Shown here: positions 17,118-25,365 of the stretch, piece after piece
Numbering within the stretch: position 1 is the first letter of the stretch
How the letters are laid out: each line of letters begins with the position of its first letter
Origin: G963676655 sp963676655
Lineage (GTDB): Bacteria; Verrucomicrobiota; Lentisphaeria; Victivallales; Victivallaceae
Length of the DNA: 64,000 nt
Direction: 5' to 3'
Assembly: GCA_963676655.2 (NCBI GenBank)
Contig: CAXXKX010000004.1
Span: forward strand, 558,001-622,000
Program-made: the position numbers and the translations under genes
The notes under the pieces: model-generated
The model's input: the letters and a program-made list of their open reading frames with translations, nothing else
What the model was told of the DNA's origin: nothing
Database searches by the model: none

Positions 17118-18041
17118 TTATTCTCCGGAATATTTCTTTTTAAAGAATTCAATTGTTGCGGCCATTCCGGTATCGAAATCCGAGGTTGGAACAAAGCCGG
17201 TGGCGTTCAGTTTATCAACCGCCGCCATCGAATGTTTTACATCCCCGGCGCGTTCCGGACCGTGAATGACCTCTGAGTCGGAACCGACAATGGCCTTGAT
17301 TTTTCCGACCAGTTCATTGATCGAGATACAGCCGCCGTAAGCGACGTTGTAGACCCCGGTGAACTCACTGGTTGCCATGAAGACGTTTGCCGCGACGATG
17401 TCCTTGACGTAAATGAAGTCGCGGGTCTGCTCGCCGTCGCCGTAAATGGTGATGGGCTTATTCTGGACAGCTCTGGCGGTAAAGATCGGAATGGCTGCGG
17501 CGTAGGCGCTGCCGGGGTCCTGACGCGGTCCGAAAACGTTGAAGTAACGTAGACAGGCGGTTTGCAGTTTGCCTTCGCGGGTGAACATATCGCAGTAATA
17601 TTCGCCGTCAAGCTTGGTTACCGCGTACGGGCTTTTGGGCTCCGGCAGCATGGTTTCGCGTTTCGGCATTTCCGGATTGTCGCCGTAGATGGCGGCACTG
17701 GTGCTGAAACACAGTTTTTTGACGCCGGCGGCCGCGGCTTCTTCCAGCACGATCAATGTGCCGGTCGCGTTGAGTTCAACGCAGCCAATGGGGTCTCCCA
17801 TCGATTCCGGGACCGAGATCATTGCCGCCAGATGAAAGACATAGTCTACGCCTTCCATCGCCTTGCGGACTGTTTCACGGTCGAGGATATCCCCTTCGAT
17901 AAATTCGACCTTAAATCCGTCCAGATTGTGTTTGTAGCCGGTTCGCAGGTTGTCAAGAACCCGGACTTCGGCTTTGCCTTGAAAGTGCTCGACAATATGA
18001 CTGCCGATAAAACCGGCTCCGCCGGTAACTAAAACTCTCAT
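17118..18041 (-). CDS. UDP-sugar 4-epimerase (GalE-like, SDR family)
   Basis: This is an extended SDR enzyme of 307 residues with VTGGAGFIGSH at the N-terminus, DNLRTG, the catalytic Ser-Tyr-Lys set (FSTSAAIYG and SPYAVTK) and RYFNVFGPRQDP. It probably interconverts UDP-Glc/UDP-Gal or UDP-GlcNAc/UDP-GalNAc. The start is ATG 18041 behind AAGGAAAAT; an upstream extension of 41 residues overlaps the previous gene and is rejected. Its position between a HexNAc-type kinase and nucleotidyltransferase upstream and nagB downstream favours a role in GalNAc/GlcNAc or galactose salvage, analogous to LnpD of bifidobacteria. Confidence 0.9.
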   Translation of the reverse strand: MRVLVTGGAGFIGSHIVEHFQGKAEVRVLDNLRTGYKHNLDGFKVEFIEGDILDRETVRKAMEGVDYVFHLAAMISVPESMGDPIGCVELNATGTLIVLEEAAAAGVKKLCFSTSAAIYGDNPEMPKRETMLPEPKSPYAVTKLDGEYYCDMFTREGKLQTACLRYFNVFGPRQDPGSAYAAAIPIFTARAVQNKPITIYGDGEQTRDFIYVKDIVAANVFMATSEFTGVYNVAYGGCISINELVGKIKAIVGSDSEVIHGPERAGDVKHSMAAVDKLNATGFVPTSDFDTGMAATIEFFKKKYSGE

Positions 18042-18073
18042 GTTATTTTCCTTAAGATAAAAATTGCTTACAA

Positions 18074-19255
18074 TCAACTGTAATCGTATTCTTCGAGTTC
18101 TTTCGGAAGTTTTGGAACTTCCAGCGGAATGCAGCCGTTGCGGATTGATTCCGTTCCCTGGCAACCGGTGGCGACCGAGTAACGCGCGGCCTGGGCCGTG
18201 GATACCGGTTTGCCGGTGCCGCGAATCGCGTCAATAAAACTCTGCACGATTTTGGGATCAGCTCCACCGTGACTTCCGTGAGTCGGATCGGCCCGGAACA
18301 TGGCGTCACCTTCAAGACGGAAACCGCCGCGGCGGCGTTTCCACAGCGCGACTTTGCATTCATCACCGTAGTCGCCGTAATTTTCAATTCGGCCGCGGGT
18401 GCCGATGATTGTGTAATTGCGGCAGTCGTCCGGGGCAAAATGGCACTGCATATAGGATGCCTGAACGCCGTTGCTCAACTGCATCATGATCATGGACTGG
18501 TCTTCAACGTCGATGACCGGATTGTAATTGCCGGTTGCTTCCGGCGGCCAGTTTTGCGGGTTGAAGGTCACTTCAATCGGCGTTTCCGGGTCGGAACTGC
18601 GGCGCGGCAGCTTGTCGTAAACCGACAGTTGTCCCATGCCAACGACTTTGTCGGTGAAAGCTCCGGCCAGCCAGTGAATGATGTCAATATCATGGGCGCC
18701 TTTTTGAAGCAGGAGGCCGGTTGATTTTTCGCGTTCGGCGTGCCAGTCGCGGAAATAGGCGTCGCCGCCGTAGCTGATGAAGTGACGGCACCAGATGGCC
18801 TTGACTTCGCCGATTTCACCGGCCAGGATCAAATCGCGCATCTGGTTTGTGAAGGTCATATACCGCATATTGTGACCCAGAACCAGCTTTGTTTTATGTT
18901 CCTGAGCGGTCCGCATGATCCGGTCGCAACCCTTGATCGTGATTGCCATCGGTTTTTCCAGATAGACCGGAATACCTTTTTCCAGACACATTACGGCGTG
19001 TTCTTCGTGACAGAAATCAGGACTGGTGACGAAAACCCCGTCAAGATTTTCTTTTTCCAGCATTTCGTTTATATCGAGATAACCGGTAACTTTCGCGTTG
19101 AATTTATCTTGATAACGTTTCTCAAAGCGATCAATCTGGTATTGGGAAATATCCATTCCCGCGACGATTTCCACGCCTTCTTCCGGCTTATGGCAATTGT
19201 CCGCCAGGCGGCCTCTGCGATTTGCTCCGATGATTCCGATTCTCAGCTTCTGCAT
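18074..19255 (-). CDS. Gfo/Idh/MocA-family oxidoreductase
   Basis: The 393-residue protein has an N-terminal NAD(P)-binding fold (GIIGANRRGR, D-I-S at the end of strand 2), the family motif YLEKPMA (EKP with catalytic Lys) and the C-terminal alpha/beta substrate domain with QKGAHDIDIIHWLAGA, whose Asp/His pair is usual in sugar dehydrogenases. No signal peptide is present, so it acts in the cytosol. The substrate is unknown; the operon suggests a hexose or amino-sugar derivative. It lies 21 bp after the kinase gene and 32 bp before the epimerase. Confidence 0.88.
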   Translation of the reverse strand: MQKLRIGIIGANRRGRLADNCHKPEEGVEIVAGMDISQYQIDRFEKRYQDKFNAKVTGYLDINEMLEKENLDGVFVTSPDFCHEEHAVMCLEKGIPVYLEKPMAITIKGCDRIMRTAQEHKTKLVLGHNMRYMTFTNQMRDLILAGEIGEVKAIWCRHFISYGGDAYFRDWHAEREKSTGLLLQKGAHDIDIIHWLAGAFTDKVVGMGQLSVYDKLPRRSSDPETPIEVTFNPQNWPPEATGNYNPVIDVEDQSMIMMQLSNGVQASYMQCHFAPDDCRNYTIIGTRGRIENYGDYGDECKVALWKRRRGGFRLEGDAMFRADPTHGSHGGADPKIVQSFIDAIRGTGKPVSTAQAARYSVATGCQGTESIRNGCIPLEVPKLPKELEEYDYS

Positions 19256-19276
19256 TTTCTTTTTCCTGTTTTTTTA

Positions 19277-20374
19277 TTAGTTAATGCTGTCCAGCAGGGC
19301 GTTCATTTTATCCATTTGTTCCTCGATCGATTCAACCAGTTTGAACTGACTGCGGGCGCGATCCAGATTATGGTTCGGACGATGGGTTTTGAAATAGACG
19401 TTGCCGCGAATATGGTCCTCAAGGAACCTTATGCCGATTTCCATTGTAATGAGTTTGCCGCTGAACGGCAGATATTTCCGTTCGGTCGGGGTCAGAAACT
19501 TTCCGGCGGTATCGAGATATCCGCGCAGAATCGCCTCAAACATTTCAAACTGCATATAAATTTTTGACAGATCAGTTTCGTCTTCCGGGGCCGGACTGGT
19601 ACTGGTGCGGATCATATCGCCGAAGTCATAATGGACCAGCCCCGGCATAATGGTGTCAAGGTCGATCACGCAAATGCCTTCGTTGGTTTCGAAGTCGATC
19701 AGCACATTATTAAGTTTCGTATCGTTATGGGTGATGCGTTCCGGGATTTCTCCGGCCTTGTAGAGATCAACCAGTAGATTAGCGTCGGCACGGCGCGACA
19801 GGACAAAATCAATTTCTTTCTGAACGTCTTTAACCCGGTCCTGCGGGTCTTCGGCAATGGCATTTTCCAGGTCGGCTAAACGCTTCGGGGTGTTGTGGAA
19901 GTCGGGAATTGTCTCGAACAGTCGGCTTCCCGGCAGATCCACCAGCAGCAGTTGGAACTCACCGAACGCTTTGGCTGCGGTATAAGCCTGTTCCGGCGTT
20001 TCGCAGATGTCATAACTCCGGGCTTTCTCGACAAAACAGTAGCAACGCCAGAAGTTGCCGTCGCTATCTTTATAATAAGGCCGGTTCTGAGTGTCGCGAA
20101 TAACATACAGCCCATGACGCGACGAATCGCGGCGATGCTGCAGTTTCCGGTGAATGTGTTCGGTCACCCTGAGGTAATTATCCATCAGCTCCGGGGGATT
20201 TTTAAAAACGTAATGGTTGATGCGCTGCAACGTGTAACGTACTTCGGTTCCGCCCTGGTTGGTGGTGACTCTGAACGTGTCGTTGATATGGCCGCCGCCG
20301 AACGGTTCGGCAAACAGGTAGTTGCCGGGAACGTTGAAATTCGTGAAAATTTCCGGAATATCGTATTTGATCAT
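19277..20374 (-). CDS. N-acetylhexosamine 1-kinase-like anomeric kinase (NahK/LnpB type, APH fold)
   Basis: The 365-residue protein has the aminoglycoside-phosphotransferase fold and matches the NahK layout and length. Seen are FGGGHINDTFRV (the N-lobe glycine loop of NahK), ITHNDTKLNNVLID (catalytic HND) and CVIDLDTIMPGLVHYDFGDMIR (the metal-binding DxD region). NahK phosphorylates GlcNAc or GalNAc at C1, giving the sugar 1-phosphate. The next gene upstream encodes a matching nucleotidyltransferase and a downstream gene a UDP-sugar epimerase, the same three activities as lnpB-lnpC-lnpD of bifidobacteria. The GH112 phosphorylase (LnpA) is not in this window. The GlcNAc/GalNAc specificity is inferred from family and context. 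Confidence 0.88.
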   Translation of the reverse strand: MIKYDIPEIFTNFNVPGNYLFAEPFGGGHINDTFRVTTNQGGTEVRYTLQRINHYVFKNPPELMDNYLRVTEHIHRKLQHRRDSSRHGLYVIRDTQNRPYYKDSDGNFWRCYCFVEKARSYDICETPEQAYTAAKAFGEFQLLLVDLPGSRLFETIPDFHNTPKRLADLENAIAEDPQDRVKDVQKEIDFVLSRRADANLLVDLYKAGEIPERITHNDTKLNNVLIDFETNEGICVIDLDTIMPGLVHYDFGDMIRTSTSPAPEDETDLSKIYMQFEMFEAILRGYLDTAGKFLTPTERKYLPFSGKLITMEIGIRFLEDHIRGNVYFKTHRPNHNLDRARSQFKLVESIEEQMDKMNALLDSIN

Positions 20375-20394
20375 TTCAGTCTTTGTCCTCTAAA

Positions 20395-21297
20395 TTAAAA
20401 CAGGCTAGCCGGATATTTGCCGGCTGCGACGAGTTCTTTAATGCCCTGTTCGACTTTTTCCCGGTCGGGACGGTAAGTTACTCCGAACCATGAATCCGGG
20501 GTTTCAAGCACTTTTACCCTGGCGATTCTCTGCTTGATCAGGTCATTGACCGCAAATGGCAGGAAGAATTCAGCTTTTTCTTTCCCGATATTGTCTTTCA
20601 GGAATTCCGTAAAAAGCCGGTCGAGGTGCTTGAACAGGGTAGGGGTGAAGCCCCAGTAGTTCAGGGAAACAATTTCATCCCCGGTCAACTGAGTGATCGA
20701 GCCGTTTTCATTCCGGTTGAGCGCGGCATCGCCGGCACGTTCGATCTTGGTCATTTCTTCGACGTTTGACAGAAAATTGTTAATGCCGCATTTGCAGATA
20801 CCGCGAGCGACGCTGCCGTGATCGGACAGGGTCTGACGCAGAATGTAGCCGCACATGGCATAGTCGTTTGAGTCCACGTCCAGATGGGCAAAATAATCCG
20901 CCATCAGGCAGAAAGCGCTGGCTCCGTAAAAATCATCCGCGTTAATGATAACGAAAGGCGCGTCGATTTTATCCGCCGCGCATAAAGCGGCGTGGCCGGT
21001 TCCCCATGGTTTCTGACGTGTTTCCGGCAGCGTGAAGCCTTCCGGCAGCATATCGAGTTCCTGAAATGCGTAATCGACATCGATCTTTCCGGCGTACCGG
21101 CTGCCGATCTGCTCCCGGAACTGGTCCTCGATGTCGCGCCGGATAACGAATACAACTTTGCCGAATCCGGCTCTGATGGCATCGTAGACTGAATAGTCCA
21201 TGATCGTTTCACCCGATGGTCCGACCGGGTCCAGTTGTTTCAAACCGCCGTACCGGCTGCCCATTCCGGCGGCCAATACCAATAAAACAGGTTTCAT
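20395..21297 (-). CDS. Sugar-1-phosphate nucleotidyltransferase (LnpC-like)
   Basis: A 300-residue NTP-transferase with the glycine-rich signature LVLAAGMGSRYGGLKQLDPVG, INADDFYG for metal and sugar-phosphate binding, and GTGHAAL. The variant start GMGSRYGGLKQ differs from classical GalU/GlmU (G-x-G-T-R) and occurs in enzymes found with NahK-like kinases. It would form UDP-sugars from sugar 1-phosphates and UTP. It is followed by the kinase after 20 bp and is preceded by a 64-bp gap behind the Gfo/Idh/MocA gene. Confidence 0.87.
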   Translation of the reverse strand: MKPVLLVLAAGMGSRYGGLKQLDPVGPSGETIMDYSVYDAIRAGFGKVVFVIRRDIEDQFREQIGSRYAGKIDVDYAFQELDMLPEGFTLPETRQKPWGTGHAALCAADKIDAPFVIINADDFYGASAFCLMADYFAHLDVDSNDYAMCGYILRQTLSDHGSVARGICKCGINNFLSNVEEMTKIERAGDAALNRNENGSITQLTGDEIVSLNYWGFTPTLFKHLDRLFTEFLKDNIGKEKAEFFLPFAVNDLIKQRIARVKVLETPDSWFGVTYRPDREKVEQGIKELVAAGKYPASLF

Positions 21298-21361
21298 TTT
21301 ACTTCCTTTTCATTAATTATAGTTTTGGTTATTTAGTCATATTAGTTATGGGAACAGTATA

Positions 21362-22618
21362 TTAATCCGGGTAAAATTCCGACATTTCAATGGTGCGTTT
21401 TTCCAGTCTGGATTTTTCCGCCGCAAAAACTATTGCATGAGACTTCATTGCCTCCTGGGCATCTACTGCGATTTGAGGTTCAGATGAACTTATAGACAAC
21501 AACCAGTTGTTGACAATATCTCTATCTTCTGGATGATATAAATTATTTTCCGGAATAGAAATTATTTCACTTTTCTCTTCAAAAAATTTACTGATAAGAA
21601 TGGTTCTTTGTGCTTCATCGTACAATAGTTCGCCCAGAGTGCCTTGTATCCGGAGCCTTCGTCCATTTGTTGCGGAATATCCCGTCAAAGTGGAAGTTGC
21701 GGTAGCTCCGTTTTTGAACTCCATCATTACAACCTGATGATCTACTACATCATTAGTTCCAGCCCATACACATTTTCCGTATGGTCCATTGGAAACAGCC
21801 TTATAATGCGCATCCTTTGTATGTTGTTCACAGATATCCCGGGCCGGCCATTCATCAAGTTTACCATCTACATAAATACGTAATGCGGAGTATTGACAGG
21901 ATTCTTTGAGGTCGCAATCTATACAACGGGATACATTTTTTTGCATGGCGTTTTCGGTGGTAAAATATTTTAAGGAACCAAAAGAGGAAACCCTTTCGCA
22001 CCGGGTATTCATCAACCAATAAATATAGTCTATATCGTGACAACACTTATGCAGAAGCAGGAAAGTGTTGTTTTCTTTCACTGCCCAACGACCTCGTACA
22101 TAATTATGAGCAAAACGGAAATGCCCAATTCCCTCCATATGTTCAATATGGACAATTTCCCCAATCACTTTATTGTCAATCAGGTTCTTAACTTTGACAA
22201 AAGCATCCATATAGCGTAACGAATGACATACAGAGAGGACTTGTCCTGTTTCTTTTTGTTTAGCGACTATTTGACAGCATCCTTCATAATGGTCAGATAA
22301 CGGTTTTTCCAGTAAAACATGCCAACCATTGTCTAACGCTGCAAGTGCCGGTTCGGTATGTTGATTATCAAGAGTTGCTATTATCGCGGCATCGCATGGT
22401 ATATGAGAGTTGACTAATTCCTGCCAGTCGTTGAATGAATATTTGTCATCCAAATTGAATTCATTTGCAAAAAGCTGCTTTTTATTCGGATTGGGTTCTG
22501 CAACGCCAATAATTTTAGCAGGAATATCTGAAGTGGAAAGTTGCCTCGCAAGGTTGAAACCGCGAATTCCGGCCCCAATGACACAAACTTTTAAAGAATT
22601 TATTTTAGTGGAAACCAT
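21362..22618 (-). CDS. Gfo/Idh/MocA-family oxidoreductase with Cys cluster
   Basis: A 418-residue oxidoreductase with VIGAGIRGFN (nucleotide binding), HVLLEKPLSDHYEGC (EKP motif) and LLHKCCHDIDYIYWL. It has an inserted Cys cluster, C-I-D-C-D-L-K-E-S-C about 220 residues in, and a further Cys at ICEQH, seen in one subgroup of this family and likely to hold a metal. The gene is visibly AT-richer than the genes on both sides, which suggests that it joined the operon later. It sits directly after the LacI-type gene (26-bp gap). The substrate is unknown. Confidence 0.87.
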   Translation of the reverse strand: MVSTKINSLKVCVIGAGIRGFNLARQLSTSDIPAKIIGVAEPNPNKKQLFANEFNLDDKYSFNDWQELVNSHIPCDAAIIATLDNQHTEPALAALDNGWHVLLEKPLSDHYEGCCQIVAKQKETGQVLSVCHSLRYMDAFVKVKNLIDNKVIGEIVHIEHMEGIGHFRFAHNYVRGRWAVKENNTFLLLHKCCHDIDYIYWLMNTRCERVSSFGSLKYFTTENAMQKNVSRCIDCDLKESCQYSALRIYVDGKLDEWPARDICEQHTKDAHYKAVSNGPYGKCVWAGTNDVVDHQVVMMEFKNGATATSTLTGYSATNGRRLRIQGTLGELLYDEAQRTILISKFFEEKSEIISIPENNLYHPEDRDIVNNWLLSISSSEPQIAVDAQEAMKSHAIVFAAEKSRLEKRTIEMSEFYPD

Positions 22619-22644
22619 TGTTTTATTTGATCCTGGTTATTAAG

Positions 22645-23631
22645 TTACGAAGATTCACGCAGGATCAAATCGCATTTTATTTGTTCGGCGTGGGCTATTT
22701 CTTCGCCGTTCATCATCCGGGTTAATAACCTGACAGAGGTTTCCCCGATCTGGAACAGCCGCAGGGTTATTGATGAGATTGACGGGTTGTAAAAACTGGC
22801 CATTTGAATATCGTCAAAGCCGATAACCGCCAGATCGTCCGGGATTTTCCGGCCGTCGTCGATCGCCGCACGCAACAGTCCCATTGCCAGAACGTCGTTG
22901 GCACACAGGACACAATCTACATTTGGATGATTTTTACTTAACTGCTCATAGGCCAGTGCGCCGTGCCGGAAACTGCCGCCGCTGCCGCTGACCACCAACT
23001 CATCCGCCAAATGCTGCAATCCCTTGCGGAAGCCGGCTTTTTTACGCATATCCAGATAGCCGCTGACATAAGCCGGATGCCTGCGTCCGGTTGCTCTGAA
23101 ATATCTGCCGGCCAGTTCCGCGCCGCGTTCATTGTCAAAAGTAACCGCATTGATATGTTCGCCTGACATATGCCCGATGACGACATAAGGAATATTGCCG
23201 CTTTGGGCGGTTTCCACTAGTTGGCGGGATTCTTTGGCGCCGGCCACGACAATTACGCCTGCGTACAAACCGCCCAGGATATAGTCGCGACAGCGGCTGA
23301 CGTCGTTTGAGCCGGATACAAAGGGATGGATCTGCAAGGTTTTGTCTTCCCGGTTCAATGTTTTAGATACGCCCTGCATGATTTCCGTGATAAAATAGTC
23401 TAATTCTTCGCCCTCAAGTGAAGGATAGAACATCGCCACCATATTTGAGTGCCCGGCGCCCAGATTTCTGGCATGGATATTTACCCGGTAACCAACCGCT
23501 TCCGCCTTGGCAATTATTTCCTGTCTGGTTTTTTCGCTGATCCGGCCGCGCCCGCTGAATGCACGCGAAACCGTTGCGGTTGAAACCCCGAGCATTTCAG
23601 CAAATTGTTTGATCGTCATTCTACTTTTCAT
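22645..23631 (-). CDS. LacI-family transcriptional regulator
   Basis: The 328-residue protein has an N-terminal LacI helix-turn-helix (TIKQFAEMLGVSTATVSRAFSG), the hinge region and a periplasmic-binding-protein-like sensor with CVLCANDVLAMG and LAVIGFDDIQMASF. It is the first gene of the minus-strand HexNAc operon (22645 to 16329) and lies just downstream of two palindromes that fit LacI operators (23663-23678, 23731-23749), so it probably controls itself and the whole operon. The inducer is likely a sugar of the pathway. An alternative in-frame ATG lies at 23619. Confidence 0.93.
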   Translation of the reverse strand: MKSRMTIKQFAEMLGVSTATVSRAFSGRGRISEKTRQEIIAKAEAVGYRVNIHARNLGAGHSNMVAMFYPSLEGEELDYFITEIMQGVSKTLNREDKTLQIHPFVSGSNDVSRCRDYILGGLYAGVIVVAGAKESRQLVETAQSGNIPYVVIGHMSGEHINAVTFDNERGAELAGRYFRATGRRHPAYVSGYLDMRKKAGFRKGLQHLADELVVSGSGGSFRHGALAYEQLSKNHPNVDCVLCANDVLAMGLLRAAIDDGRKIPDDLAVIGFDDIQMASFYNPSISSITLRLFQIGETSVRLLTRMMNGEEIAHAEQIKCDLILRESS

Positions 23632-23662
23632 TCAACTCAATCCTCAATTAACCAATAAAAAA

Positions 23663-23678
23663 GCGTAACCGTTTACGC
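23663..23678. promoter_or_regulatory. Proximal LacI-type operator candidate
   Basis: On the minus strand it reads GCGTAAaCGgTTACGC, a 16-bp palindrome (six matching bases per arm) with the central CpG step that LacI/GalR/PurR operators share. It lies directly downstream of the predicted -10 box, where a bound repressor would block transcription. Confidence 0.75.
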
Positions 23679-23683
23679 AACTT

Positions 23684-23711
23684 AATTTAGCGTTCATTTC
23701 TGCTATTTCAA
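23684..23711 (-). promoter_or_regulatory. Candidate promoter of the LacI-led operon
   Basis: Read on the minus strand: TTGAAA, 16 bp, TAAATT. It lies between the two operator palindromes. A second option is TATATT (23716-23721) with a -35 inside the distal operator. Confidence 0.5.
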
Positions 23712-23730
23712 GTCTTCTAATATAAAATTA

Positions 23731-23749
23731 TTGCGTAATTTTTACGCAA
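23731..23749. promoter_or_regulatory. Distal LacI-type operator candidate
   Basis: TTGCGTAA-TTT-TTACGCAA, a perfect 8+8-bp palindrome sharing the GCGTAA/TTACGC half-site with the proximal operator. The spacer is 3 bp instead of 4. Centre-to-centre distance to the proximal site is about 70 bp, near seven helical turns, which would suit DNA looping. Confidence 0.75.
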
Positions 23750-24011
23750 GTGCAGATCAGTATACGGCTTTGTCATAACGAGCAATGTGACAGTTGAGGT
23801 AATGGGGACTGTCGATTATTTTTGTTTCGATAAAATGAACACTCGACTTGTTGCGTTATATGGGTTTAGTTGTTTATCATTAACTTATTACAGTTTTTTA
23901 TAAAACCAAGTATTGATTATTTATTATTTTATTTTGAATCCGGCACAAGTTTGTTTTTATGAAGCATTGCATCATATCACCGTAATTTCTGGAAAAAAGC
24001 TGAAACAGGTC

Positions 24012-24040
24012 TTGACTTTTTGATTCTTAACTTATATTAT
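24012..24040 (+). promoter_or_regulatory. Candidate promoter of the GntR-type regulator gene
   Basis: TTGACT, 17 bp, TATTAT, 64 bp before GTG 24105. A similar TTGAC-n17-TAT box pair stands before the GntR-type genes at 39829 and 61511. Confidence 0.6.
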
Positions 24041-24044
24041 AATA

Positions 24045-24062
24045 TAAACATTAATAAGTTTA
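24045..24062. promoter_or_regulatory. Short palindrome at the predicted transcription start of the GntR-type gene
   Basis: TAAAC (24045-24049) and GTTTA (24058-24062) flank 8 AT bases. The position, just after the -10 box, suits an autoregulatory operator, but arms of 5 bp in AT-rich DNA can arise by chance. Confidence 0.35.
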
Positions 24063-24104
24063 GAGTTATGATTATTCAGTCTTGTTTGCTCAAAGGAAAT
24101 ATTA

Positions 24105-25190
24105 GTGAAAGCAAAGTATCTAGAAGTAAAAGACTACGTTCAGGATTTGGTTTTGTCCGGAAGTCATGGAGAGCGTCTGCCATCTGAAAACGATTTGCGT
24201 CGCCTTTTCGGCGTGAGTCACGTCACGGTCAGGCGGGCGTTGCATATTCTTGAAGAAAGCGGCCATTTGTCGCGGACAAAAGGCAAGGGGGCGTTTATCA
24301 ATAAACCTGAAAAGAAAACTAAAACCCGTCATTTTCTCGCTATCAGCCATGGCGAGCCGGACGATCCGACCCCGACCGCAAAATGCATTCGTGAGATTAT
24401 TGCCGGCGCGGTTGCCGAAGCTTCGCGCAATGCGTGTTTTCTTGACGTGATGTGCATCGGAAAGACTCGGAAAACTCTGATTGAAGAGTGCCGCAAATTG
24501 AATATTGACGGCGTTATCGGAATGCTGCCGTACCATAATCAGTATGATATTATGGAAGAACTGCGCCAGAATGGGATTCCGGGGATTGCGGTAAACCGTA
24601 TTTTAAAGAATTCCCATTTAAGCTATGTCTGCCCGGAGCCGGTGGAGTTGATTCGTTCAGTGACTTCTCAACTGATAGCGAAAGGGCATCGCCGGATTGC
24701 CTATGCCCCGGTGATGGATTTTAATTTATCGCATTACTATTTACGCGGTTATCATCAAGCGCTTGAGCTTGCCGGAATTTCTCCCGACGTGGATTATATT
24801 CTTGAAATAAATAATACCCGGAGTTCTGACGCTACAAGGGATGAAGCGATTTCCGGATTGAAACAAATGCTGACGTCCCGCAACCGGCCTGACGCGCTTA
24901 TACTGACCGGCGGAGTCCAGTACTTTGATTTTTTTGACTTACTGGATGAACTGGGAATTGTCACTCCTGATGATCTCGAAGCGGTCATTATGATTGATTC
25001 GCAAAACGGCATTCCGCCGGGGGTTCCCCGCAAAGACCAGGTGCATGAGCTGGCTCAGCCGTTTATGACCCTTGGTCGGGAAGCGGTCAGAGCGTTGATA
25101 AAAGTTGCCGGCGGACATGCCGGGCGCCAATGTATCGAATTTCCTTTTGAATTTAAATTAAAAAATTTCAATCACCAGGGAGATGTATAA
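24105..25190 (+). CDS. GntR-HTH/LacI-type-sensor hybrid transcriptional regulator
   Basis: The 361-residue protein joins a GntR winged helix (about residues 5-68: LPSENDLRRLFGVSHVTVRRALHILEESGHLSRTKGKGAF) to a LacI/periplasmic-binding-protein sensor (about residues 75-355). This is the AraR-like architecture, which usually senses a sugar. The start is GTG 24105 behind AAAGGAAA. It precedes a pseudopilin and a large secreted GH-like protein on the same strand, and the same order recurs at 39829 and, on the minus strand, at 61511. It therefore probably regulates this local unit. Confidence 0.92.
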   Translation: MKAKYLEVKDYVQDLVLSGSHGERLPSENDLRRLFGVSHVTVRRALHILEESGHLSRTKGKGAFINKPEKKTKTRHFLAISHGEPDDPTPTAKCIREIIAGAVAEASRNACFLDVMCIGKTRKTLIEECRKLNIDGVIGMLPYHNQYDIMEELRQNGIPGIAVNRILKNSHLSYVCPEPVELIRSVTSQLIAKGHRRIAYAPVMDFNLSHYYLRGYHQALELAGISPDVDYILEINNTRSSDATRDEAISGLKQMLTSRNRPDALILTGGVQYFDFFDLLDELGIVTPDDLEAVIMIDSQNGIPPGVPRKDQVHELAQPFMTLGREAVRALIKVAGGHAGRQCIEFPFEFKLKNFNHQGDV

Positions 25191-25226
25191 AAATAACTTT
25201 TACATCTAAGCGTTTCTATCGGCTGC

Positions 25227-25287
25227 TTTGCCACTTACCGGTTCGTTACATAGCTAAAGCTATGCGCCTCTCCGGTAATGCGGCAAA
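25227..25287. repeat. REP-like stem-loop between regulator and pseudopilin genes
   Basis: Three nested stems are seen: TTTGCC/GGCAAA (outer), TTACCGG/CCGGTAA (middle) and CATAGCT/AGCTATG (inner, 2-nt loop). The unpaired bases between them are short. This is a long imperfect palindrome of the REP/BIME type and the sort of site that RAYT enzymes act on. It could also shield the upstream or downstream part of the mRNA from decay. Confidence 0.7.
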
Positions 25288-25365
25288 TCATTCCGGGATA
25301 ATTCACTTATCTTGTCAAGTTTATTTTTATACAGCTCCTGATCATAAAGTTTAATGGAGAACAAA

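Noticed and set aside
18074..19255. GH109 alpha-N-acetylgalactosaminidase (NAD-dependent Gfo/Idh/MocA-like glycosidase)
   Set aside because: It lacks a signal peptide and the GH109 motifs that I know, and fits a plain sugar dehydrogenase better.
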